Assembly: GCA_963682175.1 (NCBI GenBank)
Contig: OY821782.1
Coordinates: forward strand, 32,385,741 to 32,449,740
DNA: 64,000 nucleotides
Reading direction: 5' to 3'
Source: Triglochin maritima
Taxonomy: Eukaryota; Streptophyta; Magnoliopsida; Alismatales; Juncaginaceae
This document shows positions 23,485 to 36,157 of this stretch, one piece after another (the stretch's first letter is position 1; each line of letters opens with the position of its first letter). Below the pieces are notes generated by a model that had not been told where the DNA came from, did not search any database, and saw only the letters and a program-made list of their open reading frames with translations. The position numbers and the translations under genes were made by a program.

Positions 23485-24436
23485 TCAAGCTCCTACAAGT
23501 GTAGACGTTGGTACCCATTTTTGCTTGGGTCCATTAAGTTTAGCTTTTGGTACCCAAATCCAAGTTGATTTTGGTACCTCAACACTTACTTTCTTTTTCA
23601 TGGCAAAATTATGTTTAACATTAATTTGAATAGGAAAGTTTTTAACATAAAAATTGTTTTTATTGCCATGTGTGAACTTATGCAATTTATTTGACAAATT
23701 TTCATTTAAGGCATTAAGTTCACTGTTTTTAGTTGCTAGAGATTCATTTAAGCAATTTAGATTTTTAATCATAAATGTGTGCTTTGCATTCATGTTAAGC
23801 ATGTGAATCTCTAAATTTGCAACCTTTTCATTCATGTAATTCAAGTCATGTAATAATTGCTTGCTTTCTAAATGAGATTTATCAAGTTTAATAAGCAAGT
23901 CATTAGTATCAATTTCTAGCATATGACTATCAATTGCATGAAATGATGTATTTTTAACATTTACATTTTCTTCCTTCAAGCATGCATTCTCAAAAGTTAG
24001 AACTTCAATTTTAGCAAGCAAATCAACTTTATCATCTAAGATAGATGCATTTTGACATTTAAGATCATGGATTTGCTCATTTGCTACTTGATTAGTCTTG
24101 TGAAGTTCTTTATATTTTTCAAATAATCTTTGAAATGTATTTTGTAGTTCATTAAAATCATGGGCATTATCTTTTGAACTACTACTTGAAGAAGAGCTAG
24201 AAGATACCTCATCTTCACTTTCTCCATCGGATGAGCTTGATGATGATGAAGATGTTGAGTTAATCTCCATTTTCTTTGCTTGAGCTACATCCTTCGGATT
24301 TGCTTCTCCCTTCTTCCCGGTTGGTGAATCTCCTTCACCAAAATTATTTTCTAATGTTTGCCATATAGAATGAGCACTATCACATGAGCAAACAAGATTA
24401 AAAAGTTCATCTCCTAATGCACAAAATATGACATTC
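23485..24436 (-). pseudogene. gag: Element D gag, C-terminal part
   Basis: Continues the gag frame across the solo LTR: the codons at the TSD join without a shift. After NVIFCALGDELFNLV and SIWQTLENNFGEGD the protein jumps to a Lys-rich piece and serine runs (SSSSSSSSDGESEDE), then a long coiled-coil-like segment (FEKYKELHKTNQ to LSNKLHKF) and the Sirevirus gag tail with repeated W-V-P motifs. Compared with the intact gag at 57532-59253, the middle of gag and the CCHC zinc knuckle are missing. The frame is otherwise open. Confidence 0.85.
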
Positions 24437-24441
24437 ATAGC

Positions 24442-25661
24442 TGATGGGAATTAAATTTATACCGCAAGTGCACGGCGTCAAAGAAGACGTGGCAAATACG
24501 GGTCGAACACAAGGAGGGAGAGATTTGTTATTAGTGTGATTTCGATTTGGGGAAAGAAGGAGAGAAGAAATAAATTGGGTTTTGAGATTTTTGATTTTTA
24601 ATTTCCTAAAGCATGAAACATGAACAAATAAAACTAAAGCAAGAACAAAGAAGTGAATTCCGTTGGGTGGAGGTTTAGATTTAGGGTTTAGATTAGAGAA
24701 GTCAGAAACTTATAATAAATCATGTTAGTTATGAAGCATTACATGATAAATGATTTAACATAAACTCAAGTAATCAAAATATACTAATCACGAACTTAAA
24801 ATAATAACATTTATTCTCTTCTCTTCACCCTAGATCCGTCACCTCCACCCTTTGGAAAGAGTTAGAAACTCATGGAGGGAGGAAGAAGGGGTCCTAGAGG
24901 CATTACAAAAGAAAAGTAAAACAAGAAATAAAAGACAGAATTTTATTACTAAAATAAAGACAAATAAAAACAACTAAAAACTAGGTCTAAGGCCAAGGAC
25001 CCTTCTAACATCGTTCTCAGGGCTATTTATAGTTGTTACAAGACACCTAAGTATAGAATTGGAGAGTACACGTGTCCAGACACGACTGGACAAAATTGGA
25101 GCACACGGATCGCCAAGGGGGCGGCGTTTCCGCCGCACAATGCATGTAATATGCGGCGATTTCGCCGCATAATCTCCTCCGATTTAATCCGGATTTTTGT
25201 TGTGTGTTTATGGTATGATTTGATCCTCCTTTGCGCGTCTGGATTGATTCTTTCCATTCTTTTGAGCTCCGGATTAATTCCTTCATGTATTTGGAGATCC
25301 ACATTGATTTTTCTTTAGATTTTCTCCAAGATAATAAAAGCTACTCGTGATTTGCAATTAGGTCCTTGTCTTTTTGCAATTAAGTTCCCGACTACTTTTG
25401 TGCTCAAGTCCTTGTTCTTTTTGTAATTAGGTCTTGATTGCTTTTATGCTTGGATACATTTACATTTGAAACCCGATAATCTTGAGCTTGGTCTTTATGA
25501 TAGAAATGAGTCTTTTGCACGCGTTTATGCTCGGGATGTGGGTAAATTGCATTCAGGTCCCTGTATTCTGTAAATAAGACTAAACACATACCTTAGTAGC
25601 ATTTATTGATATAAAAGTAGTCTAAATGAAAGACATATGATGCAATGTATGCAATGCATCA
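24442..25661 (-). mobile_element. Solo LTR of family B inside element D gag
   Basis: 1220 bp, reverse orientation of the element B LTR (TGATGGGAATT at left, GCATCA at right), with ATAGC duplicated at 24437-24441 and 25662-25666. It carries GCGGCG palindromes (about 25122-25165) as in B. Only one LTR and no interior. Confidence 0.93.
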
Positions 25662-25666
25662 ATAGC

Positions 25667-25879
25667 CTTAGCATTTAGGGATGCATTTTTCTCATCTTCT
25701 AAACTCCATTTACTAATATGACATCTAGGTGATTCATATGGAGTTTGAATCATAAACCACATGTTAATGTTCATGGATTTAATAAATGACATCATTTTAC
25801 TTTTCCATGAAACAAAATTATTTCCATCAAAATATGGTGGTTTACAAGATTCTAAAGGGGTGGATGCATTAAGAGTCAT
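25667..25879 (-). pseudogene. gag: Element D gag, N-terminal part
   Basis: From ATG at 25879 (MTLNASTPLESCKPPYFDG, then NNFVSWKSKMMSFIKS), the typical Sirevirus gag start with a W-K core and MNINMWFMI. It runs into the solo LTR at the duplicated ATAGC. Before that insertion N and C parts formed one open frame. Confidence 0.85.
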
Positions 25880-25916
25880 GTTAATTTATCGGTTAAGAAC
25901 AAAATTAACGAACGAG

Positions 25917-25928
25917 GCTCTGATACCA
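25917..25928 (-). promoter_or_regulatory. Element D primer-binding site, tRNA-Met
   Basis: Minus strand TGGTATCAGAGC, the standard Ty1/copia primer site, two bases from the LTR end. Confidence 0.92.
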
Positions 25929-25930
25929 AA

Positions 25931-27398
25931 TGTAGGATCGTGTGGGTCTATGGGTCACAATTAAGGCTAATTACCTACTTGTTTAAGCAATTAAGATATG
26001 CACAGCAGAATTAAATAAAACAAGCAAGTAAAGGAAAGTAATGCAAACCACAATCACACGGGGGATTTTTATAGAGGTTCGGCACCCCACTCGGGTCCTA
26101 GTCCTCTCTTGTAAGCTCCGCTCGACTCCGCGAGCTCCGCCTACGTCTTCACTATCCACTCCCCGTTCCGGGCCGGGAGAGAACGCCTTTACACCACAAG
26201 CACCGCGAACAACCTCGCTTGCTTGAATTCTTCCTCTCACAATCCGAGAGGGACACTTCGGGCTTTCACCGAAGTCCTTGCTTCCTTTGACAAACAATTG
26301 AGTGGAGCAACACTCTCTAATTCTTGAGCACACTTGAGTAGGATTGGAATTATGACTAAAGTGTGGAAGGTTTGAAGCTTTGAGTGTTTGGGATTCTCTC
26401 TAATGTATTGGACAAGTTTGTAGTGGGAGAGTTGTGTTAAAATGTGTTTTACAACTCCTTATATAGGCATTAGAGAGAATAGAGCCATTGGGATTGATTG
26501 GGTATGAGTTGAAATGTGATTACACAAAACAGAAACTACAGGACCCAATTCTGGATAAAATCGGTCGACCGAAACGGGAAGAACGGTCGACCGTTTGGCA
26601 GTTTGCACAAGGTTCGGTCGACCGGTAAGGAAACGGTCGACCGCCCAACGCTACGACTTAGGTACACTTAAGTCATCGGTCGAACACCTAAAGGGGAACG
26701 GTCGACCGATTTGTACCTGGCACTTTGGGGTTGACAAACAATTGGATATTCGGTCGACCGAAACAGGTCTAGCAGTCGACCGATTTTCGACAGGCAATTT
26801 GGGGTTTGTCAATAGATGGACAAACGGTCTACCGATCTTGGTCCTCGGTCGACCGATACATGAAATGTATTTGGGGTATTATTGTTTTAATACGAATATG
26901 ACCGTTGGGTATATACGACAAAAATAACGGTCGGAAAATTAAGTTCAAATGGTCGACCTAAAGAGAAGGCACGGTCGACCGAAACTGGACAGGGAAACAC
27001 AAAACAGAATACTTGATCATCCGGTCGACCGAACGGTCTGTTGCGGTCGACCGAATGTGGGCAGACAGTTAAGGTTTAGGTTTATTGTTTTCTGGTCTAA
27101 GTTTGGGTGATCTATTGAAGTCCAAATTATGTGAAATTTTGTGTGTGACTTCTATAAGGAACCTAGTGTGTGTTTAAGTTGATTTTAGCTCAAGTATGCT
27201 CAATATACACAAGTTCCTAAATACTCAAAGAAATGCAAAATACATGTCTTCAAATGAGCTTGATTACATGTCTTGACTTGATTTCCTTTCTTCCTTGAGT
27301 CTTGATCACCTGTAGAGGTTAGCACAAGGCAATATATATATGCAATTCAATATGTGTGCTACTCTACATGATTATAATTAAGATTAGGTTGATTAAAT
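25931..27398 (-). repeat. Element D right (5') LTR, truncated
   Basis: Starts TGTAGGATCGTGTGGG. Palindromes run from 26560 to 27055. The homology to the left LTR stops at GATTAAAT (27391-27398), about 35 bp before the expected GCCAACA terminus. ATATGTGTGCTA occurs both inside the LTR end and just after the break, suggesting microhomology at the deletion. Confidence 0.85.
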
Positions 27399-28597
27399 AT
27401 GTGTGCTATAGAATACTCCATCCGAAACTAGAAAAGCTTGTATGGGTACCTAGATTGTACCTAGTATACCAAGTCAGTCAGGACTTCTTAGGAGGAGATT
27501 AACGAATGTGGGTCTGAAGACACACTAACAACGCCAACATATGGTGTCGACACTTTTTAGATGTCACAGTTGCATGGTGTCGATACTTTGTAAAGTATTG
27601 ACTTTTTTCCTTTTAACTTTAGGGGTCATTTTGATATTTCCCCCCATTAGCTTAATTATATTTGGAGTTCTCTAACCCTAGGTTTTGTTTTGCCCCCTTT
27701 TGGTGGTGAATAGAGTATGGGTGGAGGAGAGAAAAAGACCTCACTGGATGGTCACCGGAGCTTGAGGAGCCTCACCGGAGCTAGTCGTTGGTTCACCAAA
27801 GCTCATTGGGAAGTTTCATCGGAGTTTATATCAAGTTTGGAGAGGAGTTTGTCGGGTTCTCTCCTAAGGTATACCTAGGGCTCACTAGAGTCAACCTCTT
27901 CTTGGTTTCTTGATTCAAAGGAATAGATCTTAAAGAAGCTTTGGAAGTTCTTATACCTTGGATTTCAAGTTGAGAATGGGTTCTAGCTTAGTAAAATGAA
28001 GACTTGGTTTTGGTGGTCGATTTTCTTATCAAGTAAATATGCAAGAGAGGTAATGACGTTGGAATCCATGGGATGACCTTTACATGTTTTTTCTTTGTGA
28101 GTTTTGTGGATGAGAGGAGACATAACAACCACATCGTGTTCTTTGTTTGGAACGACACCATTAGCATGGAGTTTAAGCCTTTTGGTCCATCTGACCCTTG
28201 TGTGTTGATTTTGTGTTGTGTATGCATTTGGATCTTGGTTTTAGACTTTGATTGGGTTGGATTTGATAAACCATTCAGCCTTAGTTGATGACCTTTAGTT
28301 TTTCCAACATTTAAACGATAGGTGTAGCTATGCTTTGTAATCCACTTTTCGTTTGCTAACAAGGAAGCCTGTGTAAGTAGATTGTCTATGTAACTTAGTT
28401 TGCTTAATATGCACAAGTCTTGACTTATGAAGATAACTTGTTTTGCCTTCAATTAACTCAATCCAATAGACTATGTGAGTAATGACCAAACTCATGTCCA
28501 TATGGAACCTATTTTAATCTACCACTCTTGACTTCGTGCAACAACTTCATGATAAAACATGTTAAAGAAGTCTTTAAGTGCTTAAGTTACAAAAGTT
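27399..28597. other. Unassigned DNA between elements D and J
   Basis: No supported gene. A short piece near 27430 translates to a W-V-P-R motif like the gag tail of Sireviruses and may be retroelement debris. CACCGGAGCT-type words recur at 27750-27830. The ORFs at 27988-28452 and 28073-28288 overlap on opposite strands without family features. Confidence 0.4.
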
Positions 28598-28602
28598 GCA
28601 AT

Positions 28603-30736
28603 TGTAGGATTTCATGTTTAATTACACATATATATTTTCGAATTTTTCTATGTATAATAACGATCAATTACAATTTTCTACGATTTATTTCATGCATGTA
28701 TCGGTTTGTTTTAATAACTAGTTTCAAAAACATATTAAAACAAACACAAGGGACTCCGAAATTCATACCTAGAAGTTCTCTAAAACTTCTTGATGTTCCA
28801 GAGACGTTGAGGAAGACGATCATCGCTTCTCGTTGCGCCGGATGCCTCCGAGTGTTCACCGAAACCCTAAACAAGGTTGGAGAGAAAGGAGCTAGCCAAT
28901 CAATCTCCAAACTAGCTTAGAATCTAGCTACAAACCCCTTCCTTAATCTCTGAGATTTCTCCTTCCAAAGACTTAGAAAACTAAGAGAATTTTCATGGAT
29001 TTTTGTGGTGAATTAGAAGAGAAAATATTTAGCAAACTTCTAACATAATTAAGGAGAATAATGACCTATTTATAGGCTCCAATCTTACTCTCAATCATGG
29101 CTATTCTTAAGCCAAGTTCTCTTGACATTTTCTCTCACAAACTAATTCAATAATTCATTACATGCATCCACAAAACGTTTGACCAAGTTTGGAGCTAATC
29201 CAACCATCGATCAATTTAATCTCTTAATTATCAATGGCAGAAAATCGATCGGGCTTCGGTTTACCGAGACATACTCGGTTAACCGAATACGTCACGTTCG
29301 TATTACTGTGCACTTGACGGATGACCGATTCTTAAGGATAAAAATTCTCCTTAACCGATCGGACGAATTCTCGTCTAAGACCGAGTGCCATTCAGTTAAC
29401 CGAAAATATCGGAACTGGACATTGTTCGGTCGACCGTTTCTGGTTCGGTACACCGTACCAGAGTTCCATGCACTTTGGTCAAGTTCGGTCAATCAACTAT
29501 GACTATCCGTTCCACGTTCGGTTGACCGATCCATAGATCCTTCGGTCGACCGAACCATAACGAATTACCGAACTTTTACCCGATTTTGCCTTTTCAAAAT
29601 TTGGATTTATTTCCAACAAAATTTGAACTTTTGGGGTTTTCAGCAAATTCACAACTTATGCAATATATTATCCTATGCAATAATAAATTATTGCACCCCA
29701 TAATATATGCATCTCATATGAATTTATCATGATTCTAATTATGTTATATACAACATAATTGATTTTACTTGTTCACCACATGTGTCATATTTTCCATAAG
29801 AAACCCGACACATCATATGAACCAAAAATCAAGCTTCTTGTTTCCTGGTTTTTGCGGTGTGACCTATGGGATGATCTAGACTAAGTTGGCAGTGATATTA
29901 ACAGCTTAATATCACAAGCTATAAGCGGTATCTAGCTACACATTATAGCTCCCAATTAGTTAGATGTCTTAATTCCACTCGAACCAAAACCCGATCCATT
30001 TAGTGATGGAGTGCACCACTTGTGTCCGTCCCTTGCCTCATGATATTAAGAATACACACAAAGTAGTATTGTGTCATCTTTGTGTTAGTATTCATTTCTT
30101 GATCTCTTTAAACTACTTATAAATATGTGACTTAACTCAAATCACATTGTGCACATTATAACTTTGCTTTATCAAGGAGCCCACTAATATCATCACTCAA
30201 TTAAGAGGGGCAATGATAATCTTTTGACTAACTATCTTCTCCAACAAAAGTCATACTTAACCAACCAATGCCTTTACACTACACTCATCGACAGCTCAAG
30301 ACACTAGTCTAATTAAGCAATTCTTAAGTGATCGGATATAAGTCTCATATCAAAGAACCAAAGACATAGTAAAACATTAATGACACAGAAAACACAATTC
30401 TATAATGTTTTACTTATTAGGTCTATTCAGTATACAAAAGTAATATTTTCCTCTTTTGTGTACCCGTGTTGTCACTCACTTGCAGAGCTACAATGATCTA
30501 TGACCAACACGACAATCTTAACTCGGTAATTAATGTCCCACGTTAATTACCATGATTGCGAATATCTTTTGTTTTATGTAAACCAATAACTTTTAGAGCT
30601 CTACGATTAAGGACCAAGAGCCTCTTCCTTAACACTTCTAAAAGACGAATAACATAAACAAGGAACAAAATGATTTCTCATTCAATTCATAATAATTGGC
30701 ATTTAAAAGTAAAACTTTTAGAACACATTCCCCTCA
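28603..30736 (-). mobile_element. Solo LTR J, long copia-type LTR
   Basis: 2134 bp, reading TGTAGGATTTCATG at left and ending CCCCTCA at right (element sense starts TGAGGGGAATGTG). Flanks GCAAT (28598-28602) and GCACT (30737-30741) match at 4 of 5 bases, an aged TSD. CGGT-NN-ACCG palindromes (29250-29560) lie upstream on the minus strand of the TATA within CCTATAAATAGG (29076-29065). The plus-strand ORF at 28528-28920 lies in its transcribed half and is not supported as a gene. Confidence 0.75.
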
Positions 30737-30800
30737 GCACTTGCACTGGTTTATTTTCTTTTGATTAGAACTATATATTATTAATTTTATATTATGAAAG

Positions 30801-31706
30801 TAGGGGTGTCAACGGATATGATATAGGTATATCCATATTCGTATCCGCATGAAATTTACGGTTTCAGATACGGATATGGATTGTTTGTTGATATGAAAAG
30901 TCTATATCTGTTCTGATATTTGACAGATTCAGAGCAGATACGACTAATATCTGCGTCCGCAAACATAATTCCCCACCTTATAACATTTTTCATTTTCACT
31001 TAGACAAATTCTTATACGTAGTCACATTTATAACTTTATTTGTTTCAAATATTAATTTACTTTATCTTAACTTCTAACTCCATATTCTGAAAATCATAAC
31101 AATATTCAATGCTTGATTAAATGTGTTCAGCAGATGTATTTTTATTTGAATAAATAAATTTAAACTATATATTCAAAATATAATCACACAAGGTTGAAAT
31201 ATGAATACTTCTAGGTATAATAATGTATTGCATAAGTATATGATACAAATATGGATACGGATGTTGAAATACAAATATGTAGTTCTGAAGTGGATATTAT
31301 TCGGATCGGATACAACAATATCCATATTCACCCCTCAAATTGATGGATATTCCATTCTGGATACGAACACGGATTTTGGATATAATTTTTTCCATATTAA
31401 GTTACAATTAATTTCCAACTATTTACAAATTATAAAATTTTAATAAATATATACACATATATGTTATGTATGATATTGAGAGAATATGGATACATATACG
31501 GATATGGATACAGATCTTATAATACAGATATTCAATCTCGGATTGGATGTTATACGGATCACATGTATCAAAATCTATATTCGCTCCGCGACTTCCCGAA
31601 TATCATGTTTTGGATACGAATACGATTTTATGGATGATGGATTCTCGGATAAAATGAATACGACCCAGACGGATTCTCAGATTTCAGACATCCACTGACA
31701 CCCCTA
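30801..31706. mobile_element. Non-autonomous hAT DNA transposon
   Basis: 906 bp. The ends are TAGGGGTGTCAACGGAT and, inverted, TAGGGGTGTCAGTGGAT (15 of 17 matching), the usual plant hAT terminus. A perfect 8-bp target duplication TATGAAAG is at 30793-30800 and 31707-31714, the length made by hAT transposases. Inside are dense subterminal repeats of GGATA(T/C)GGATA in both orientations and no transposase frame. It needs a transposase from elsewhere. Confidence 0.93.
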
Positions 31707-31714
31707 TATGAAAG

Positions 31715-33049
31715 TGAAGGTCACTCAACAATGATTCACATGAACCAAAATTGGTCGTTTTCTCTTCTTCAACATTGCACCTAGTATCATTTGTCATCTT
31801 GAATTTCAATTATTTTGTAATTTATATGCTCACAACCGTATATTTTTAACATTTGTATAGTGACTTCAAAGCATGAACTTTGATGAACTTGCTTCTTCAA
31901 CACTGCACCAATTACAATTTATTCAATATGAAGTCGATAATACTAATAAAAATACACGAATTACAAATACGATGATTAAAACAAACTTACAAATTTACAA
32001 GATTCTTTAAGGATTCCATTGGTTTAGTCAACCCAAAGGATCAAACCAATATGCTGAATTAGTTTCGGGGCATAGAACGACAAGCATCCAATGAGCTATG
32101 TTTATATATAATTAGAAGTTTATTACGAAATCAAATTCCACTTACTTTGAATTAACAAATTTACCTATCATTATAAGGGATCGGATAATATCTTTTGCCT
32201 TCTTCCTTCATCATATTTTGCAAACTTGCTACCAGTCTTTTTTGTTTTTGTTTTAAACATGCTAGTAGAGGATAAACTCCATAAAACCCCTTTCTAAGAA
32301 ATGAAACATTTGCAACGCGACCTCCTGTTCACAAGTTAGATTTGATACAGAAACAATGATGTACGAAACTACACTTCAGATTCAACACACATATGGGCCA
32401 TCTCAAGAAGTAGTTCAATTACTGGTCAAAGAGTTTAAAGTTCAAACACTTAAGATCAGGCTGAGCTCAACCTATTACGCTCCAAAACCAAATAACAACC
32501 AATTCAATCCTCAAACATGCAAAATTACAATCTTGGAGAAAGTGAGAGTTACCCTAACGTTGAGGTTGTCGAAGGCGTCAGCGTGGCTGTGTTGTTAGAA
32601 GACAAAATTAATCAATTAATGTGCCTTATGAAAAACAAAAACATAGTCATGGAGTGCGAGGAACATCACTTTAGAAAACACAAAACATAAAAAATGTAGG
32701 AAAGAAAGAAAGAAAAAACAGACGAGGATTTTGGCGACGAGGGAGTGGGATGTCATGTTCACAAGTCACGGAGGAGAGGGAGTGGGGCGACTTCGATGAC
32801 CTAATCACAAGTCACAGAAGTGGTGTTTTGGTCAGAGAACGGACCGGTCGTGGAAGGGTGAAGGAGGGGGGTCTTGGAGGAGGGTGATCGAAGTCGTGGA
32901 GGTGGTTGTGGTGGCGGAGGAAGTCGTAGAGGTGCTTTTTTGGTCGGAGGAGAATGGTCACCGACTAGGGTTTAGTCGTGGAGGTTTTGTTGGAATAAAT
33001 GAAAAAAACAAAATAACCACGTTCTCGGAGGAAAATGAGATCATGTTCA
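31715..33049. other. Unassigned DNA, AT-rich then G-rich
   Basis: No gene supported. From 32690 to 32990 there is a purine-rich stretch with GTCACGGAGGAG and GTCGTGGAGG words. The 80-codon ORF at 32356 shows no family features. Confidence 0.4.
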
Positions 33050-33054
33050 ACCAA

Positions 33055-33165
33055 TAGACGTCGGTTGTAGTGTATGACCGACGTCTATGGGTCGACGTCT
33101 ATGGGGTGGAAAATAATCGTTGGGGTATAGACGTTGGTTAAAATGGGTACTCAACAACCGACGTC
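33055..33165. repeat. TAGACGTCGG repeat array, possible CACTA subterminal region, left part
   Basis: Repeats of (A)TAGACGTCGG and its reverse CCGACGTCTAT, with TTGTAGTG at 33065-33072, which would be the inverted CACTACAA end of a CACTA (En/Spm) transposon. The array continues beyond LTR E at 45994-46190. No transposase is visible. CACTA assignment is inference from the motif style. Confidence 0.4.
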
Positions 33166-33554
33166 TAAAGTGTTGGCTTTTTGGCCTTAATCTATGTTTT
33201 GATGATTTAATCAACCTAATCTTAATTGTGATCATGTAGAGTAGCACACATGTTGCATTGCATATATTTCTTTATGCTAACCTCTACAGGTGATCAAGAC
33301 TCAAGAAAGAAAGGAAATCAAGTCAAGACATGTAATCAAGCTCATTTGAAGACATGTAATTTGTTTTTTTTAGTCTTAGGAACTTTGTGTAATTAAGCAT
33401 ACTTGAGCTAAAAATACTCAAACACACACTACGTTCCCTATAGAAGTCACACACGGAATTTCATATAATTTGGACTTCAATAGATCACCCAAACTTAGAC
33501 TGGAAAACACTAAACCAAAACCTAAACAGTCTGCCCACATTCGTATTATCTCCA

Positions 33555-34818
33555 TGATGCATTGCATACATTGCATCATATGTCTTTCATTTAGATTGTT
33601 TTTATATAAATAAATGATACTAAGGTATTGTTTTGAGCAATTATGCAGCATTCAGGAGTTACAATGCAATTTACCAATATTCGAGCTAAATCGCTTGCAA
33701 TGGACTCAGATGGATCACAAAGACCAATTAGCTAGAGATTCAAGCTCAAGTTGAAGTCCAATTGATTGCATAAGAAGCCAGGGACCTGATCGCACATTAG
33801 AAGAACTAAAAAGTTATTTTGGAGGAGTATTCAAGAAGAAATCAAATTCGGATCTCCAAAGATATGCAATAATTGATTTATACGCGTGGAGGTCACCTAC
33901 AACATACCAAAAACACACCCGCAAAAGCACAAATTAATCTGGAGCATCCATGCGGCGATTCCGCCGCATCTGACGATCAATGTGCAGCGGAATCGCCGCA
34001 TGGGTTGCGATCCCTGCCTCCTATTTTCGTCCAATTGTGTAATAACACGTGTCCTTCCTGATGCATACTTAGGGTTTCTTGTATCGGCTATAAATAGCCC
34101 CGAAATATTGTTGTAAGAGGAACTTTGTATTTCCATTCTATAAGCAATAAAATTCTGCCCTTTTATTTCTCCATTGTCTTTGTCTTTTGTAAGCTTAGTT
34201 TTAGATTAATGTTTCATGTTCTTAATTCCAGTAGAGTAATTTAGTTGTTCTTTATTCTTCTCTTAGAATAATTTGTTGCATGCTTAGAATAATTGAATTT
34301 GTTTTCGTAGATCGTAGTTTAGTATAATACTTCTTTTTTTCGTAGTCTCTCGATGATCTCCATGACCCCTTCTCCTCATCTTCTCCCCATGGGTTTCTAA
34401 AACCATCCAAAGGGTGGGGGTGACGGATTTAGGGTTAGAGAAGAGAGATCGTTTTTATTTTAATTTCTTGTTAGTGTTTTGATCATATGAGTTTTTGTTA
34501 AATCAATTATCATATGATGCTTAATATCTCACTTGATTTATAATAATTTTCGTGATCTCTAATCTAACTCAAAGATTCATAACTCCCACCCGTTGGACTC
34601 ATCCTTATTTGTTTCTTCTTAGTTTTTGTTTTTGTTTTTGTTGTTCTTGCTTTAGAAAAATTAAAAATCCAAAAATCTCAAACCAACCCTATTTCTCTCT
34701 TTCTTTCCTTAATCAAAAATCACAAAAAGATAAGAATCTCTCCCTCCTTGTGTTCGACCCGTACTTGCATCGTCTTCATCGACGCCGTGCAGTTGCGGTA
34801 TAAATAAAAATCTCAACA
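33555..34818 (+). repeat. Element C 5' LTR
   Basis: 1264 bp. Palindromes TGCGGCGATTCCGCCGCA (33951-33968) and TGCAGCGGAATCGCCGCA (33983-34000) lie about 90-140 bp upstream of the TATA CTATAAATAG (34088-34097). AGCAATAAAATTC near 34142 resembles a poly(A) signal region. Confidence 0.94.
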
Positions 34819-34824
34819 AGTTTT

Positions 34825-34842
34825 TGGCGCCGTTGCCGGGGA
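34825..34842 (+). promoter_or_regulatory. Element C primer-binding site, tRNA-Asp
   Basis: TGGCGCCGTTGCCGGGGA, six bases after the LTR end. Confidence 0.95.
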
Positions 34843-36157
34843 GGCGACGAGAATTTCAAGTTTTTTTGTGATTTTTGTTTGTTTTGTTTGGATCTTGTTT
34901 TTTCGCGATCTAACGTTTTCTCTGTGCTTTTTAGGAAGTATTAGAGACGACGCAAAAATCCGGACGCAATCCAAGCTGACCAAGTGGCGACATCGCCGCT
35001 CCAGAAGTGTAGTTTGAGGCGGAACGCCGCACGGGTTGGACATCTGGGTGTGCAATTTTTCTGAGACGCGACTCATCTCTAGGTGGACGTGTAGAGCACT
35101 GGAAATTTTCGAGAGCGGGCGGCAAACCCGACTGAGCGTGTGTAGGTAACCTTTGTTGCCTTTTCCTCGTAATTTCCATCTTCGGAAAATTTCCTTTTGG
35201 GTAGAATTTCATGTGTAGGGCAAACTTCCATAATTGGCACTAATTCAACTTGTGACCTAAAATTTTGCAAAATTAGAAAGGCCTTAGTGCATGCATCATT
35301 TAGAGATTTTCTCGCATTATGCATGCTAAATTTTGCAAATCAATTCATTGTTGAAGAGTACTGGAGGCAAGGTACGTGCGCGGTTTTTATCGATTGCATT
35401 TAAGCATATAATTTAGTTTGCATACAACCTTACAATTGTCCCCCACTAAAGACCAATGTTTGACTATCTTTGCTAGATTTAAGTTAAACTATCTTAAGAG
35501 CAACTCCGTAGGAAAAGATATGGTGGGGATTTCATCACCCTTCCGTGGCCCACAAATAACAATCCCAAAGTGTCACCCAAGCCTTAATTTAAAATCAATT
35601 AGACATTGGCCCTAAGGATTCAGACTTAATTAAGGAGAAGATTAGTTTGACTTGCTATGACTTGAAGCTGATCGAATTTAATTTGGTGTCTAGAAAGTGT
35701 TTTTGTGTTGACGTAAGTCTTCTAAGCGAAGTGGTTGTCTAATTGGCACCGACTCTGTCGGAAGCGCCCCCACTAGCTATACACGGCCTGGCCAATTTGG
35801 TTTGATTAGTGAGGGAGGTGAATCAAGCGAATCAATTCGACTCAACCAGTTAGGAGTCGTCTAGACTTAAGCTACACTAGGTCTAGGATTGTTTGAACTG
35901 TGCTTGTTTAGGAAACTTCTGACCAACCCTCTCATCTATCTTTTAGAGTTAAGTTTCCCTTCTCATCTGAGTCTTCTTTCTCTTCTCACCTCAATTCTCT
36001 AGATTAAGATTCCTTTCTCATCTTTTCCCCTTCTATTGTTTGTTTCCATTTTTGAAAGAAAAAAATTATTACAAAAAAAATAAAAAATAAAAAACCAATT
36101 GATTCTTGAATTTGAAATTTAAATTTCGAATTTGAATTCAAAAATTAATTCAAACCG
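34843..36157 (+). other. Element C 5' leader
   Basis: Non-coding, collinear with the leader of element B. Palindromes of the LTR type are at 34983-35000 (AGTGGCGACATCGCCGCT) and about 35015-35030 (AGGCGGAACGCCGCA), starting 141 nt after the primer site. The small ORFs here are not shared with B and are rejected. Confidence 0.75.

Larger units (their letters stand above)
20638..27398 (-). mobile_element. Ty1/copia Sirevirus-type element D, gag-only derivative
   Basis: Minus-strand element: tRNA-Met primer site at 25928-25917 next to the right LTR (25931-27398), polypurine tract at 22856-22843 next to the left LTR. The left side is compound: a partial LTR (20638-21355), closely matching the right LTR, then a full LTR of a different subtype (21356-22842). 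The right LTR lacks its last 35 bp or so, and no TSD is seen. The interior holds only a shortened gag, split by a solo LTR. Pol is missing. Confidence 0.85.

Noticed and set aside
28528..28920. 130-codon ORF in LTR J
   Set aside because: Lies antisense within the LTR's transcribed part; the opposite strand is also open, and no family is recognised.
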